Positions 1-8,275 of a stretch of DNA of 64,000 nt are shown piece after piece; position 1 is the stretch's first letter, and every line of letters begins with the position of its first letter. Both the position numbers and the translations under genes were made by a program. A model generated the notes under the pieces. The model saw only the letters and a program-made list of their open reading frames with translations, made no database searches and was not told the DNA's origin. Source of the stretch: Rhodocyclaceae bacterium UBA2346 (GTDB lineage: Bacteria > Pseudomonadota > Gammaproteobacteria > Burkholderiales > Rhodocyclaceae). The stretch covers positions 472 through 64,471 of the forward strand of contig DDUE01000070.1 of the NCBI GenBank assembly GCA_002344625.1, in the 5' to 3' direction.

Positions 1-66
1 CCCCCCCCCCCCAACACCACCCCCACCCCCCCACCCCCCCCCCCCCGCCCCCCCCCCCCACCCCCC
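1..66. other. C-rich low-complexity sequence at window start
   Basis: This stretch is almost entirely cytosine with a few A and one G, unlike the ordinary coding sequence that begins about ten bases later. It carries no recognisable gene or site. It is most easily explained as a sequencing or assembly artefact at a contig end, although a genuine homopolymer-like tract cannot be excluded from the sequence alone. Confidence 0.7.
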
Positions 67-75
67 GACCGCCCG

Positions 76-591
76 TCAGCCGCGCTCGACTTCGACCGGC
101 CGCATGCCGTCGAGACGGGCATCCGGCAGATCGAACGCGGCACCGAATCCCATCACGAAATTGCCGTGCTCCGGCACCAATCGATAGGCAGTGAAATCGC
201 CGAGCCCTTCGAGCAGGTTCGCGATCTCGCCGAAGCGGCTGCGCAGTTGCGCAAACACGCCGGCGCGGTCGCCGTCGAGCTGCGGCGTGACCTTGCAGTT
301 GAAGGTCAGCCGCGTGCGCGCGAAGATCTGGCGCGCCGACTGCTCGTCCTCCACCAGCATGACCGATACCCGCTCGGACGCCGCCAGCACCCGCCCATGC
401 GCAGCGAGCCCGCTCACGGCGATCAGCAAACCGCCGTCGGCATCGCGCGCGAACGGCGCGTAGCTCACCAACGGCAGGCCGTCGGCGGTAATGCTCGCAA
501 GCATCAGGCTGCGCGTGTTCGCGATCAGCGTGCCCGCCGCCGCGCGCGCGCGCTCCAGGCGGGTGGCGTCATCGTCAACTCTGGCATTCAT
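76..591 (-). CDS. hugZ: HugZ-like haem utilisation protein
   Basis: A 171-residue protein of the FMN-binding split-barrel (pyridoxamine 5'-phosphate oxidase-like) superfamily, resembling HugZ/HutZ proteins that take part in cytoplasmic haem use or breakdown. The N-terminal segment with TRSLMLASI, LPLVSYAPFARD and the HGRVLAASERVSVMLVEDE region is typical of the split barrel. The ATG at 591 is chosen because the upstream extension is low-quality and overlaps the receptor gene's 3' end. It is the last gene of the haem operon, 35 bases after the TonB receptor. It is shorter than full HugZ proteins (about 250 residues) and lacks their C-terminal domain, so the exact activity (storage, degradation, flavin reductase) is open. 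The family call is good; the function is inferred from family and context. Confidence 0.78.
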   Translation of the reverse strand: MNARVDDDATRLERARAAAGTLIANTRSLMLASITADGLPLVSYAPFARDADGGLLIAVSGLAAHGRVLAASERVSVMLVEDEQSARQIFARTRLTFNCKVTPQLDGDRAGVFAQLRSRFGEIANLLEGLGDFTAYRLVPEHGNFVMGFGAAFDLPDARLDGMRPVEVERG

Positions 592-626
592 GTCGATGTT
601 TCTCCTTGTTCGCGCCTGCGTCCCGC

Positions 627-2837
627 TCAGAACTGGTAGTTGAGACTGACGGCGAAGTTTCGTCCGGCCTGGCTGAAGGCATCCAGGGTGGCGCTGCTCG
701 ACGAGATCGAACGCGTATCCGCCCACAGGAAGTACTTGCGGTCGAAAACGTTGAAGAAGCCCGCGTTGATCTGCGCGTTGGGCGCGATCTGATAGTGTCC
801 GGTCAGATCGAAGAGTGCAAACCCCGACGGTGCGTATACGGTTTGGCTATGCGGGCGCTTCTTGCGCTCGACCGCGCTCATCGTGGCCTCGAAGCCGTAG
901 CGTTTCTCGACTTCGTGACGCAGCCCCACGACGACCTTGCCCGGATCGATGGTCTCGAGCTGCACCCGACCGTTCTCGGTGTTGGAATACCCGCGCGTTT
1001 TCGACAGGCTGCCCACCACGCTCCAGGTCGGCCTGAAGGTCCATTCGCCGTTCAGCTCGAAACCGCGGATGCGCGCGCTGTCGAGGTTGACGCTCTGGAA
1101 GGTGAGCGGATCGGAGGGCGTACCCGTGCCGCCGACCGTCGCCGTTTCGATGAAGTCCTCGTAGCGGTTGTTGAAGACGCTCATGCTGTAGCGGAAGGCG
1201 CCGTCCGAACCGCGCAAGCCGATCTCGAAGGACTGGCTGGTTTCGGGCTTGAGATCAGGGTTGGAGATCGTCCGATACGCCGCGGTCGCGCTGTTGAGGT
1301 TGGTGAAGCCGTTGTTGACGTCGTTGGGCGTCGGCGCCCGGTAGCCGAAGGCGTACTGCACGAAGGGCGTCGCCAGCGGATGCAGGCGCCAGATCGCGCC
1401 CAGCTTGGGCGAGAACTGGCCATCCGAAAGGCGCGTCGGCTCGAGCCCGGGGTACTGCGGGTCGCCGGTCCGGGGGTCGAGCTCGAAATGGTCGTAACGA
1501 ATACCCGGGATGATCACGAATTCATTGATCGAGATCTCGTCCTGGGCGAACACCCCCAGCAAGCGGTAGTCGGTGTCCGGAAACGGCTTGGTCGGGAAGG
1601 TCTCGTTCGCCGGCGGAACCGTGCCATTGCGCAGGCCATTGACTTCGGTGTTGTCGTAGTCGATGCCATAGACCAGGCGATGGGCGGTGTTCTGTCCGAA
1701 ATTGCTTTCGAACTGGGCACTGACACCGTAGATCTTTTCGTCGTAGTGGTTGTCGCGGGTGCGGTCGGCTGCACCATTGCGGCGCTCGTCGGCGAATTGG
1801 CGGTTGGTCGAGTCCTGCACATAGACGCCGAACTGGGCGAGCTGGAACAGGGTGTTGTCGCTGTCGACATAGCGGTAGTCCAGCTTCGCGCGCTTGCGGG
1901 TGACTTCATCATCGGTCGTCAAGGCGGTGACGCTGGTCGGCGTCGTCGGCACCGGCGCCACGCCCGACAACACGTTACCCTCGAGCTGGCGGTCGAGGTG
2001 TTCGAGGGTCAGCTTGAAGTCGTGCACGCCATTGGGCTTGTAGCCGAGCTTGGCCAGCACGTAGGTGGATTCGATGTCCTGCGGGTTGGCCTTGGTGCGG
2101 GTGGAGTTCGGGGCATTGTTGCTGCCGCCGTTCTCGGTTTCGTTCTGCCAGCGGAAGGCCCCTAGGATCATCCCCTCGAAGTGTTCGCCGCGCGCGGCGT
2201 AGGTGGGCGAAAGCAGCCAGCCTTCATCCACCGACGTGTAGGCGGTGCGCAGGCGGATCTGGCTGGTGCGACCCGCGTCGAGCAGGTCGTCGACATCCTT
2301 GGTCTGAAAGCTCACCGCCCCGCCGAGACCATCGCTGCCATAGAGCGTCGATGCCGGACCGCGCAGAATCTCGACCCGCTTGTAGCCCTCGATCTCCAGG
2401 TAATCGCCCCGACCGGCGGTTTGCGGACCGAACGAGAAAGTCGCCGGCAGGCGTACGCCGTCGGTCTGCAACAGCACCCGATTGCCTTCCATGCCGCGGA
2501 TGTTGATGCCCTCGTTGCCGCCACGGCCGGTGGCCCCGAGCGCCGCCCCCGGGCGATAGGGCTGGGTGCGCACCGAAACGCCCGGTTCGTGCCGGAACAG
2601 GTCACGAATGTCCGTGGCCATGCTGCGCTGGATCTCCTCGGCCTCGATGACCGTCACGGTGGCGGCGACGTCTTCCACCGCCTGGTCGGCACGGGTGGCG
2701 GTCACCCGGACGGTTTCCAGTGCGTTGTTCTGTTCCTGGGCCAGCGCGTCGGCGCACGCAGCGTTGACCGCGAGCGCCAGCAGGGCGGGTCGCAGCGCGC
2801 GCAGTGCCGGACGACCCATGACGGGGGTTTGTTTCAT
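627..2837 (-). CDS. TonB-dependent haem/haemoglobin receptor
   Basis: A 736-residue outer-membrane receptor. Residues 1-33 form a signal peptide ending ALA-QE, a TonB box (ETVRVTA) follows at about 41-47, then a plug domain and a 22-strand barrel ending in a C-terminal phenylalanine (SLNYQF). A YRAP motif near residue 498 and an NPDLKPE motif near 525 correspond to the FRAP/NPNL pair that marks haem receptors. No histidine is seen between these two motifs, whereas many haem receptors carry one there. The start at 2837 gives a proper signal peptide and follows a GAGAGAA-like ribosome site. It lies 97 bases downstream of hmuV in the same direction, so it is probably the haem operon's receptor. 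TonB, ExbB and ExbD are not in the window. Confidence 0.9.
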   Translation of the reverse strand: MKQTPVMGRPALRALRPALLALAVNAACADALAQEQNNALETVRVTATRADQAVEDVAATVTVIEAEEIQRSMATDIRDLFRHEPGVSVRTQPYRPGAALGATGRGGNEGINIRGMEGNRVLLQTDGVRLPATFSFGPQTAGRGDYLEIEGYKRVEILRGPASTLYGSDGLGGAVSFQTKDVDDLLDAGRTSQIRLRTAYTSVDEGWLLSPTYAARGEHFEGMILGAFRWQNETENGGSNNAPNSTRTKANPQDIESTYVLAKLGYKPNGVHDFKLTLEHLDRQLEGNVLSGVAPVPTTPTSVTALTTDDEVTRKRAKLDYRYVDSDNTLFQLAQFGVYVQDSTNRQFADERRNGAADRTRDNHYDEKIYGVSAQFESNFGQNTAHRLVYGIDYDNTEVNGLRNGTVPPANETFPTKPFPDTDYRLLGVFAQDEISINEFVIIPGIRYDHFELDPRTGDPQYPGLEPTRLSDGQFSPKLGAIWRLHPLATPFVQYAFGYRAPTPNDVNNGFTNLNSATAAYRTISNPDLKPETSQSFEIGLRGSDGAFRYSMSVFNNRYEDFIETATVGGTGTPSDPLTFQSVNLDSARIRGFELNGEWTFRPTWSVVGSLSKTRGYSNTENGRVQLETIDPGKVVVGLRHEVEKRYGFEATMSAVERKKRPHSQTVYAPSGFALFDLTGHYQIAPNAQINAGFFNVFDRKYFLWADTRSISSSSATLDAFSQAGRNFAVSLNYQF

Positions 2838-2934
2838 TTTTCGGTTCTCTCGAATGGATATGTTCGCGTTCGCTCTCATGTGTGATCACGCACGACGGCC
2901 GGCGGCTCCGTGCCCAGTTCCGGGCCGGTTCCGC

Positions 2935-3735
2935 TCATGCCGCGCGCTGCGCACAGGAGTCGAACCTGATCAAGGGCGTGCCTTGCCCCGCCGTGGCAAG
3001 CACCTGGGCATGGACATCGAAGACTTCGCGCAAGGTTTCGGTGGTGAGCACCGACTGCACCGTGCCGGCATGCAGGACCTTGCCGTCGCGCAGCAACATG
3101 ATCCGGTCGACATGCGCCGCGGCCAGATTGAGGTCATGCACGATGATCAGCACGCCGATGTTGCGGCCGGCGAGCGTGCGCAGGTGGGCCATCAGCTCCA
3201 GCTGGTGGGCGATGTCGAGCGGTGCCGTGGGTTCGTCGAGCAGCAGGTAGCGCGGCCCTTCCGGCCGCTCATCCCAGATCTGGGCGAAAACCCGGGCGAG
3301 CTGTACCCGGGCGCGCTCTCCCCCGGAAAGGCGGGTGTAGGGCCGATCGGCGAAACGCGTGGCATCCAGCAGGGCCATGACTTCGTTCACCACCGCGTGG
3401 TCGCGCGGCCCCGGTCCGCCGGCATGGTGCGGAATCCGCCCCAGCATCGCCACCTCGAAGGCGGTGAACGGAAACGCCAGATCGAGGTGCTGCGGCAACA
3501 CCGCCCTCAGGCACGCGCGCTCGCTCTGCCGCCAGCCCGACAGCGGCCGCCCATTCAGGCTGACGGCACCGGCCCGAGGCTTCAGGTCGCCGGACAGCAG
3601 CTTCAGCAGTGTCGACTTGCCCGCGCCATTGGGCCCCATGAGCGCGACACACTCGCCGGGAGACAGGTGAAAATCGACGGCGTCGACCAGCCGGGTGTTG
3701 CCGGCGAAATACTCGAGCTGTGTGGCGGTCAACAT
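2935..3735 (-). CDS. hmuV: Haem ABC transporter ATP-binding protein
   Basis: The 266-residue ATPase that powers haem import across the inner membrane. Walker A (GPNGAGKS) is near residue 33, the ABC signature LSGGERAR near 135 and Walker B (LLLDEPT) near 163, followed by the switch histidine in IIVHDLNLAA. The ATG at 3735 overlaps the hmuU stop by one base (TGATG), which fixes the start and implies translational coupling. The length matches HmuV/HemV. It works with the HmuU permease and the HmuT binding protein encoded just upstream. Other siderophore ATPases of the FecE family look alike, but the haem genes on both sides make HmuV the best reading. Confidence 0.93.
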   Translation of the reverse strand: MLTATQLEYFAGNTRLVDAVDFHLSPGECVALMGPNGAGKSTLLKLLSGDLKPRAGAVSLNGRPLSGWRQSERACLRAVLPQHLDLAFPFTAFEVAMLGRIPHHAGGPGPRDHAVVNEVMALLDATRFADRPYTRLSGGERARVQLARVFAQIWDERPEGPRYLLLDEPTAPLDIAHQLELMAHLRTLAGRNIGVLIIVHDLNLAAAHVDRIMLLRDGKVLHAGTVQSVLTTETLREVFDVHAQVLATAGQGTPLIRFDSCAQRAA

Positions 3736-4838
3736 CAGCGCATCCCCAAACGGCGGTAAAGCAGTGCAAGAAAGAACGGCCCGCCGATCAGCGCGGTGAT
3801 CAACCCCACCGGAACCTCGGCGGGCGCCGCGAGCGTGCGCGCCAGCATGTCGGCCAGCAGCAGAAGCAGCGCCCCGATCAACGCCGCCGCCGGCAGCAGG
3901 CGCCGGTGCCCGGCGCCGACGAACAAGCGGGCGATGTGCGGCGCCATGAGGCCGATGAATCCGATCATGCCGGTCATCGCCACCGAAGCGCCGACCAGCA
4001 CCGCCACGCATACGATCAAGGCCGGGCGCGCCCGCGCCATGTCGAACCCGAGATGCCCGGCGACGGCCTCGCCCAGCAGCAGGGCATCGAGAAGCCGCGA
4101 CATCAGCACCAGCACCGCCAGCGCCGGCAGCAGGAACGCCAGCAGCACGCGTATTTCGGCCCAGCCCGCCACTCCCAGGCTGCCCATGCTCCAGAAAGTG
4201 ATCGAGCGCAACTGCTGATCGTCGGCGATGAAGGTCAGCACCCCGGTGGCCGCACTGGCCAGCGCGCTGAAGGCGATACCCGCGAGCAACAGCATGAAGG
4301 TCTGGCCGTCGATGATCGCGAAGCGCGCCAGCCGGTAGATGATCAGGCTCGCGAGCAACCCCCCCAGGAACGCCGCGGCGGGCTGCGCGAAATGCCCCAG
4401 CAGCGCCGACACGGCACCCAGCGGCGCGATACTGCCGGCCAGCACGATCCAGCTCACCGCGCCCAGCGCCGCCCCGCTGGAAACGCCGACGATGCCGGGA
4501 TCGGCAAGCGGATTGCGAAACAAGGCCTGCATCGCCGCCCCCGCCCCGGCCATGGCCACGCCCACGATCACGGCCAGCAACACGCGCGGCAGACGTACGT
4601 CGAGCAGCACCGCCGCGCGGATGGGGTCGTGCGCGTCGGCGACCGGCAGGCCGATCTGTTCGAGCAGGATCGTAAGAATCTGGAGCGGCGAGATCGACAC
4701 CGCGCCCATTCCGACCGATACCACCATGGTCGCGAGGGTCGCGACCAGCAGCACCATGACGGCGGAGCGTGCCGCCCGGTCGCGTGCAGGCAGACAGGCC
4801 GCCCCGTCGCCGCGCAGACTCATCGCGGCGGAACTCAT
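3735..4838 (-). CDS. hmuU: Haem ABC transporter permease
   Basis: A 367-residue FecCD-family inner-membrane permease with about ten hydrophobic segments. Family motifs are plain: LRLPRV-like (VRLPRVLLAVIVG), GAAMQALFRNPLADPGIVGVS and the cytoplasmic GMIGFIGLMAPHIARL loop that contacts the ATPase. It forms the transmembrane channel for haem passed from HmuT. Its ATG overlaps the hmuT stop (ATGA) and its stop overlaps the hmuV start, so T, U and V are a tightly coupled unit. The N-terminal 25 residues are polar and less typical, so a start a few codons later is possible. Confidence 0.92.
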   Translation of the reverse strand: MSSAAMSLRGDGAACLPARDRAARSAVMVLLVATLATMVVSVGMGAVSISPLQILTILLEQIGLPVADAHDPIRAAVLLDVRLPRVLLAVIVGVAMAGAGAAMQALFRNPLADPGIVGVSSGAALGAVSWIVLAGSIAPLGAVSALLGHFAQPAAAFLGGLLASLIIYRLARFAIIDGQTFMLLLAGIAFSALASAATGVLTFIADDQQLRSITFWSMGSLGVAGWAEIRVLLAFLLPALAVLVLMSRLLDALLLGEAVAGHLGFDMARARPALIVCVAVLVGASVAMTGMIGFIGLMAPHIARLFVGAGHRRLLPAAALIGALLLLLADMLARTLAAPAEVPVGLITALIGGPFFLALLYRRLGMR

Positions 4839-5719
4839 TGCTGCAATTGCGCGAACCGGGCCGCGCGCTCGGGATGAATCGCAGCGCCCAGCTTGGCGAT
4901 CGCGTCCGGCAGACGCGGCCCGAACGAGAACATCTCGAGAATGTCCATGACCACGACCCGGCGGTTCATCGCGGCCGGCGTCAGCGCAAGACCCGGCATC
5001 GAAGCGATCAGCGCGTCGAGCGACCCCGCCTGATCCAGCATCATCGACGTGACCACCACCACGTCCGGCGCGGCGGCGATCAGCGCTTCGGCGGGCACCG
5101 GCTTGAAGCCGTTCATGCCGGCGAACGCATTCTCGCCGCCACCGAGTCGGATCATCGCATCGCCCACGCTTTGCGCCCCGGCCCCGGTCGGGCTGCCCGC
5201 ACCGCGTCCGAGGAACATCGCCACGCGCGGCCGCGGCGCGTCAGCCTCAGGCGCGAAATGGCGATGCGCCACTGTTGCCCGCTCGCGCACATCGGCGGCC
5301 AGGCGCGCGCCCTGCTCCTGCATGCCGAGCGCGACACCGACAGCCTCGATACGCTCGGCGGTCTGCTCGATCGTTTCCGCCGGCGCGATCAGCTCCAGCT
5401 TGATACCCATGCTCTTGAGCTGATTCAGGGCTTGCGGCGGCCCGGCGTCCTGCGCGCTGATGATCAGATCGGGCTCGAGCGAGGCCAAGCCCTCGACTGC
5501 CAGTTGGCGGACGTAGCCGACCTGTGGCAAGGCCCTGGCCTCGGGCGGATAGATGCTCTGGCTGTCGACGCCGACGAGGCGCGACTGGGCGCCCAGCGCA
5601 TAGATGATCTCGGTCACCGCCGCGCCGATGCCGACGACCCGTTCGCCAGTGGACGCAAACGCGCCCGCTTGGCCGAGCGCCAGACACAGCAAGGATGCCA
5701 GCACGCCCCGCACGATCAC
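4835..5719 (-). CDS. hmuT: Periplasmic haem-binding protein
   Basis: A 294-residue periplasmic binding protein of the cobalamin/haem class (TroA/BtuF fold). A short signal peptide (about residues 1-22, ending GAFAS) precedes the mature GERVVGIGAAVTEIIYALGA start. Motifs such as VGYVRQLAVEGLASLEPDLII and MFLGRGAGSPTGAGAQS are typical of HmuT/ShuT. The start is a GTG that overlaps the hmuS stop (GTGA), which is preferred over longer upstream extensions that lack a signal peptide. It should collect haem brought through the outer-membrane receptor and deliver it to HmuUV. Confidence 0.92.
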   Translation of the reverse strand: MIVRGVLASLLCLALGQAGAFASTGERVVGIGAAVTEIIYALGAQSRLVGVDSQSIYPPEARALPQVGYVRQLAVEGLASLEPDLIISAQDAGPPQALNQLKSMGIKLELIAPAETIEQTAERIEAVGVALGMQEQGARLAADVRERATVAHRHFAPEADAPRPRVAMFLGRGAGSPTGAGAQSVGDAMIRLGGGENAFAGMNGFKPVPAEALIAAAPDVVVVTSMMLDQAGSLDALIASMPGLALTPAAMNRRVVVMDILEMFSFGPRLPDAIAKLGAAIHPERAARFAQLQQ

Positions 5720-6786
5720 GCCGCGGCTCCTGCCGCCTCGGCGATGGCGCGCCATTCGAGGTTCTCGGCGATACCCGGCTTGCGCGCGCCGAACAGCATC
5801 AGCAGCGGCCGCCCCGCCGCATCGAACAGCTCGATCGAAGTCACCATTCCGTCCGCCGTGGGCTTGCGTACGAGCCACGTCTCGACGATGCCGCTTTCGA
5901 GCAGATGCAGATTGAAGTCGGGATCCAGCACGTTGAACCAGTCGCCCATCTGCTTGAGATTGATCACCGGGCCGGTGTGGATCTGGATGCAGCTCCGGTT
6001 CCCCACGAAGGCCATGATCGGCAACTCGCCCGCCCGCGCCGCTTCCAGCACCGCGCGATGCGCCAGCCGGTCCACCCGGGTCGCCCGGGCCGGCCCGGCC
6101 GCACGAAAGGCCGCCAGACGCTCCAGCCCGTAGCGCTTGAGCAGCGGGAAGAAATCGTGAGTATCCTTGAGAGCATCCCAGTCGGCGCGGAACTGGCCCG
6201 AATCGAAACCTTCGGGAATCGCGGCCGGATCGGCGCCATCGCCCGAAGTCGCCGCAGTGACGGCAAGATCCGCCTGCTGCTCGGGTGCGGCGAACTCGCT
6301 CACCAGCCGGTCGAACGCCGCCACATCACTCTCGGACAGCAGATGGATCTTGTGGATGGCCTCGCCGTGCGAATCGAAGAACTGCAGACTGCGCGCCGCG
6401 CCGCCTTCGCGCGGCTCCACCTGCGCGAACGCCGACGACCAGTCGAACATGAACAGGCGCAGGTCGATGTCCTTGTCGACCGCCAGACCGATCCCACCGT
6501 TGAAGCTGAGGTTGCGATAGACCCCCTTGCGCTCGTGCACGCAGTGAGCATTGCGCGTCAGCGCCATGACCCTTCCGAGCGAGCCTACCGCGCCGAGGAT
6601 CTCGGCGAACGCCGGCTTGAGCGCGGTCACCGTCCGCCCGACATAGGCGGCAAGCAGCACGCCTTCGGCCACGCCCAGCGTTTCGGCGGCGTCGCGCATG
6701 CGCATGCGCGAGCCTGCGGCGATCAGGGCCTGATGACGGTCCCGCAACTGTTCGGGGGAAGACTGGCTGCTCGCGAGCATGTCCAT
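5716..6786 (-). CDS. hmuS: Haemin-degrading factor
   Basis: A 356-residue cytoplasmic haem-binding/degrading protein of the HemS/ChuX family, built of two related halves. The second half carries DSHGEAIHKIHLL, a region of the family that holds haem-contacting histidines, and LHLLESGIVETWLVRKPT near the C terminus. The ATG at 6786 follows an AGGAG ribosome site eight bases upstream, better than more distal in-frame starts. It is the first gene of the haem operon, directly behind the Fur-box promoter, and overlaps hmuT by four bases. Whether it breaks down haem or only traffics it differs between homologues. Confidence 0.93.
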   Translation of the reverse strand: MDMLASSQSSPEQLRDRHQALIAAGSRMRMRDAAETLGVAEGVLLAAYVGRTVTALKPAFAEILGAVGSLGRVMALTRNAHCVHERKGVYRNLSFNGGIGLAVDKDIDLRLFMFDWSSAFAQVEPREGGAARSLQFFDSHGEAIHKIHLLSESDVAAFDRLVSEFAAPEQQADLAVTAATSGDGADPAAIPEGFDSGQFRADWDALKDTHDFFPLLKRYGLERLAAFRAAGPARATRVDRLAHRAVLEAARAGELPIMAFVGNRSCIQIHTGPVINLKQMGDWFNVLDPDFNLHLLESGIVETWLVRKPTADGMVTSIELFDAAGRPLLMLFGARKPGIAENLEWRAIAEAAGAAA

Positions 6787-6832
6787 GTATGACTCCTGTG
6801 CCGATTCCGGATTGTTGTTTGATCGAATTGGA

Positions 6833-6861
6833 ATCGTAAACGAAATCATTCTCATTTGCAA
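6833..6861 (-). promoter_or_regulatory. Promoter with Fur-box-like operator for the haem operon
   Basis: On the minus strand a TTGCAA -35 (6861-6856), a 17-base spacer and a TACGAT -10 (6838-6833) lie about 50 bases before hmuS. The spacer contains GCAAATGAGAATGATTTCG (6859-6841), which matches the 19-base Fur consensus at 12 positions by my alignment, including the AATGA-AAT-ATT core. Fur binding here would block RNA polymerase when iron is plentiful, which fits the operon's content. No comparable site is seen directly before the receptor gene. Confidence 0.7.
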
Positions 6862-6981
6862 AGTTGCTGCGGCTGCACCCCGGATACGCGTGCTTTCCTC
6901 GCATATGGCCCATCACGGGTTCGGTGGCCAGAAGGGATAGAATCGCCGTTTCCCATCGCGGGCGACGAGCGGAGAACACGC

Positions 6982-8196
6982 ATGAGCGAAGTGACGTTGA
7001 CGACGACACCCAAACCCTTGTCGGGCCTCAAGGTGGTGGAGCTCGGGACGCTGATCGCGGGACCGTTCGCGGCACGCATCCTGGCCGAGTTCGGCGCCGA
7101 GGTGATCAAGATCGAAGCGCCCGACGGCGGCGACCCGTTGCGCAAATGGCGCAAGCTTTATGAAGGCACGTCCTTGTGGTGGTTCGTGCAGGCGCGCAAC
7201 AAGAAGTCCGTCACAGTGAATCTCAAGCATCCGGACGGGATCGCGATCGTACGCAAGCTGGTGGCCGAGGCCGACATCGTGATCGAGAACTTCCGGCCGG
7301 GCGTGCTCGACAAGCTCGGCCTGGGCTGGGAGGTCTTGTCCGGCCTCAACCCGGGGCTGGTGATGCTGCGGCTGTCGGGCTTCGGCCAGACCGGTCCGAT
7401 GGCGCAACAGCCGGGCTTCGGTGCCATCGGCGAATCGATGGGCGGCTTGCGCTACGTGACGGGTTTCGCCGACCGCCCGCCGGTCAAGACCGGCATCTCG
7501 ATCGGCGACTCGATCGCCGCGCTGTGGGGCGTGATCGGTGCGTTGATGGCCCTGCGTCACCGCGAGGTCAATGGCGGCAAGGGCCAGGTCGTGGATGTGG
7601 CCCTTTACGAGGCGGTGTTCGCGATGATGGAGTCGCTGGTGCCAGAATTCGACGTGTTCGGCTTCGTGCGCGAGCGCACCGGCAACATCATGCCGGGCAT
7701 CACCCCATCGAACACCCATACCACCCGCGACGGCAAGCATGTGGCGATCGGGGCGAATGGCGATGCGATCTTCAGGCGCCTGATGCAGGCGATCGGCCGG
7801 GGCGATCTCGCGAACGCGCCCGACCTCGCAGACAACGCCGGGCGCGATGCCCGCCGCGACGAACTCTATGCCCTGATCGATGGCTGGGTCGGCGCGCAAT
7901 CCGAAGCGGAGGTACTCGCCCGGCTCGCCGAAGCCGAGGTGCCCGCCTCGCGCATCTTCTCGGTGGCCGACATGTTCGCCGATCCGCAGTTTCTTGCCCG
8001 GGCGATGCTCGAGACCGTCAAGCTGCCAGACGGCCGCGACTGCCGGGTGCCCGGCATCATTCCCAAACTGTCCGAGACCCCGGGCGGCACCGAGTGGATC
8101 GGCCCGTCGCTGGGCGCGCACACCGACTCGGTGCTGGGCGCGCTCGGCTACGCACCGTCCGATATCGCCATGCTTCGGCAAAAGGGCGCGATATGA
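6982..8196 (+). CDS. CaiB/BaiF family (class III) CoA-transferase
   Basis: A 404-residue class III CoA-transferase that moves CoA between a thioester donor and a carboxylic acid, as in formyl-CoA:oxalate or carnitine systems. The N terminus (LSGLKVVELGTLIAGPFAARILAEFGAEVIKIE) and the NLKHPDG and VIENFRPGVLDKLGLG motifs are diagnostic. The probable catalytic aspartate is D176 in ISIGDSIAAL. The ATG at 6982 is preceded by GGAG. The gene diverges from the haem operon and is followed by an unrelated ATPase, so neighbours do not reveal the substrate. Such genes are common in Rhodocyclales with anaerobic aromatic metabolism, but that link is only suggestive here. Confidence 0.92.
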   Translation: MSEVTLTTTPKPLSGLKVVELGTLIAGPFAARILAEFGAEVIKIEAPDGGDPLRKWRKLYEGTSLWWFVQARNKKSVTVNLKHPDGIAIVRKLVAEADIVIENFRPGVLDKLGLGWEVLSGLNPGLVMLRLSGFGQTGPMAQQPGFGAIGESMGGLRYVTGFADRPPVKTGISIGDSIAALWGVIGALMALRHREVNGGKGQVVDVALYEAVFAMMESLVPEFDVFGFVRERTGNIMPGITPSNTHTTRDGKHVAIGANGDAIFRRLMQAIGRGDLANAPDLADNAGRDARRDELYALIDGWVGAQSEAEVLARLAEAEVPASRIFSVADMFADPQFLARAMLETVKLPDGRDCRVPGIIPKLSETPGGTEWIGPSLGAHTDSVLGALGYAPSDIAMLRQKGAI

Positions 8197-8275
8197 GCGC
8201 CCCCGTCCGGCCACCCAAAGGGCACGCACGCCGACCGCCGGACGGTGGTCGCGCCGGCGACCCGAGGGCAGTCCG

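Noticed and set aside
606..2165. A 519-residue plus-strand open frame opposite the TonB receptor.
   Set aside because: It is a GC-driven shadow; the minus-strand receptor has clear motifs, signal peptide and barrel ending.
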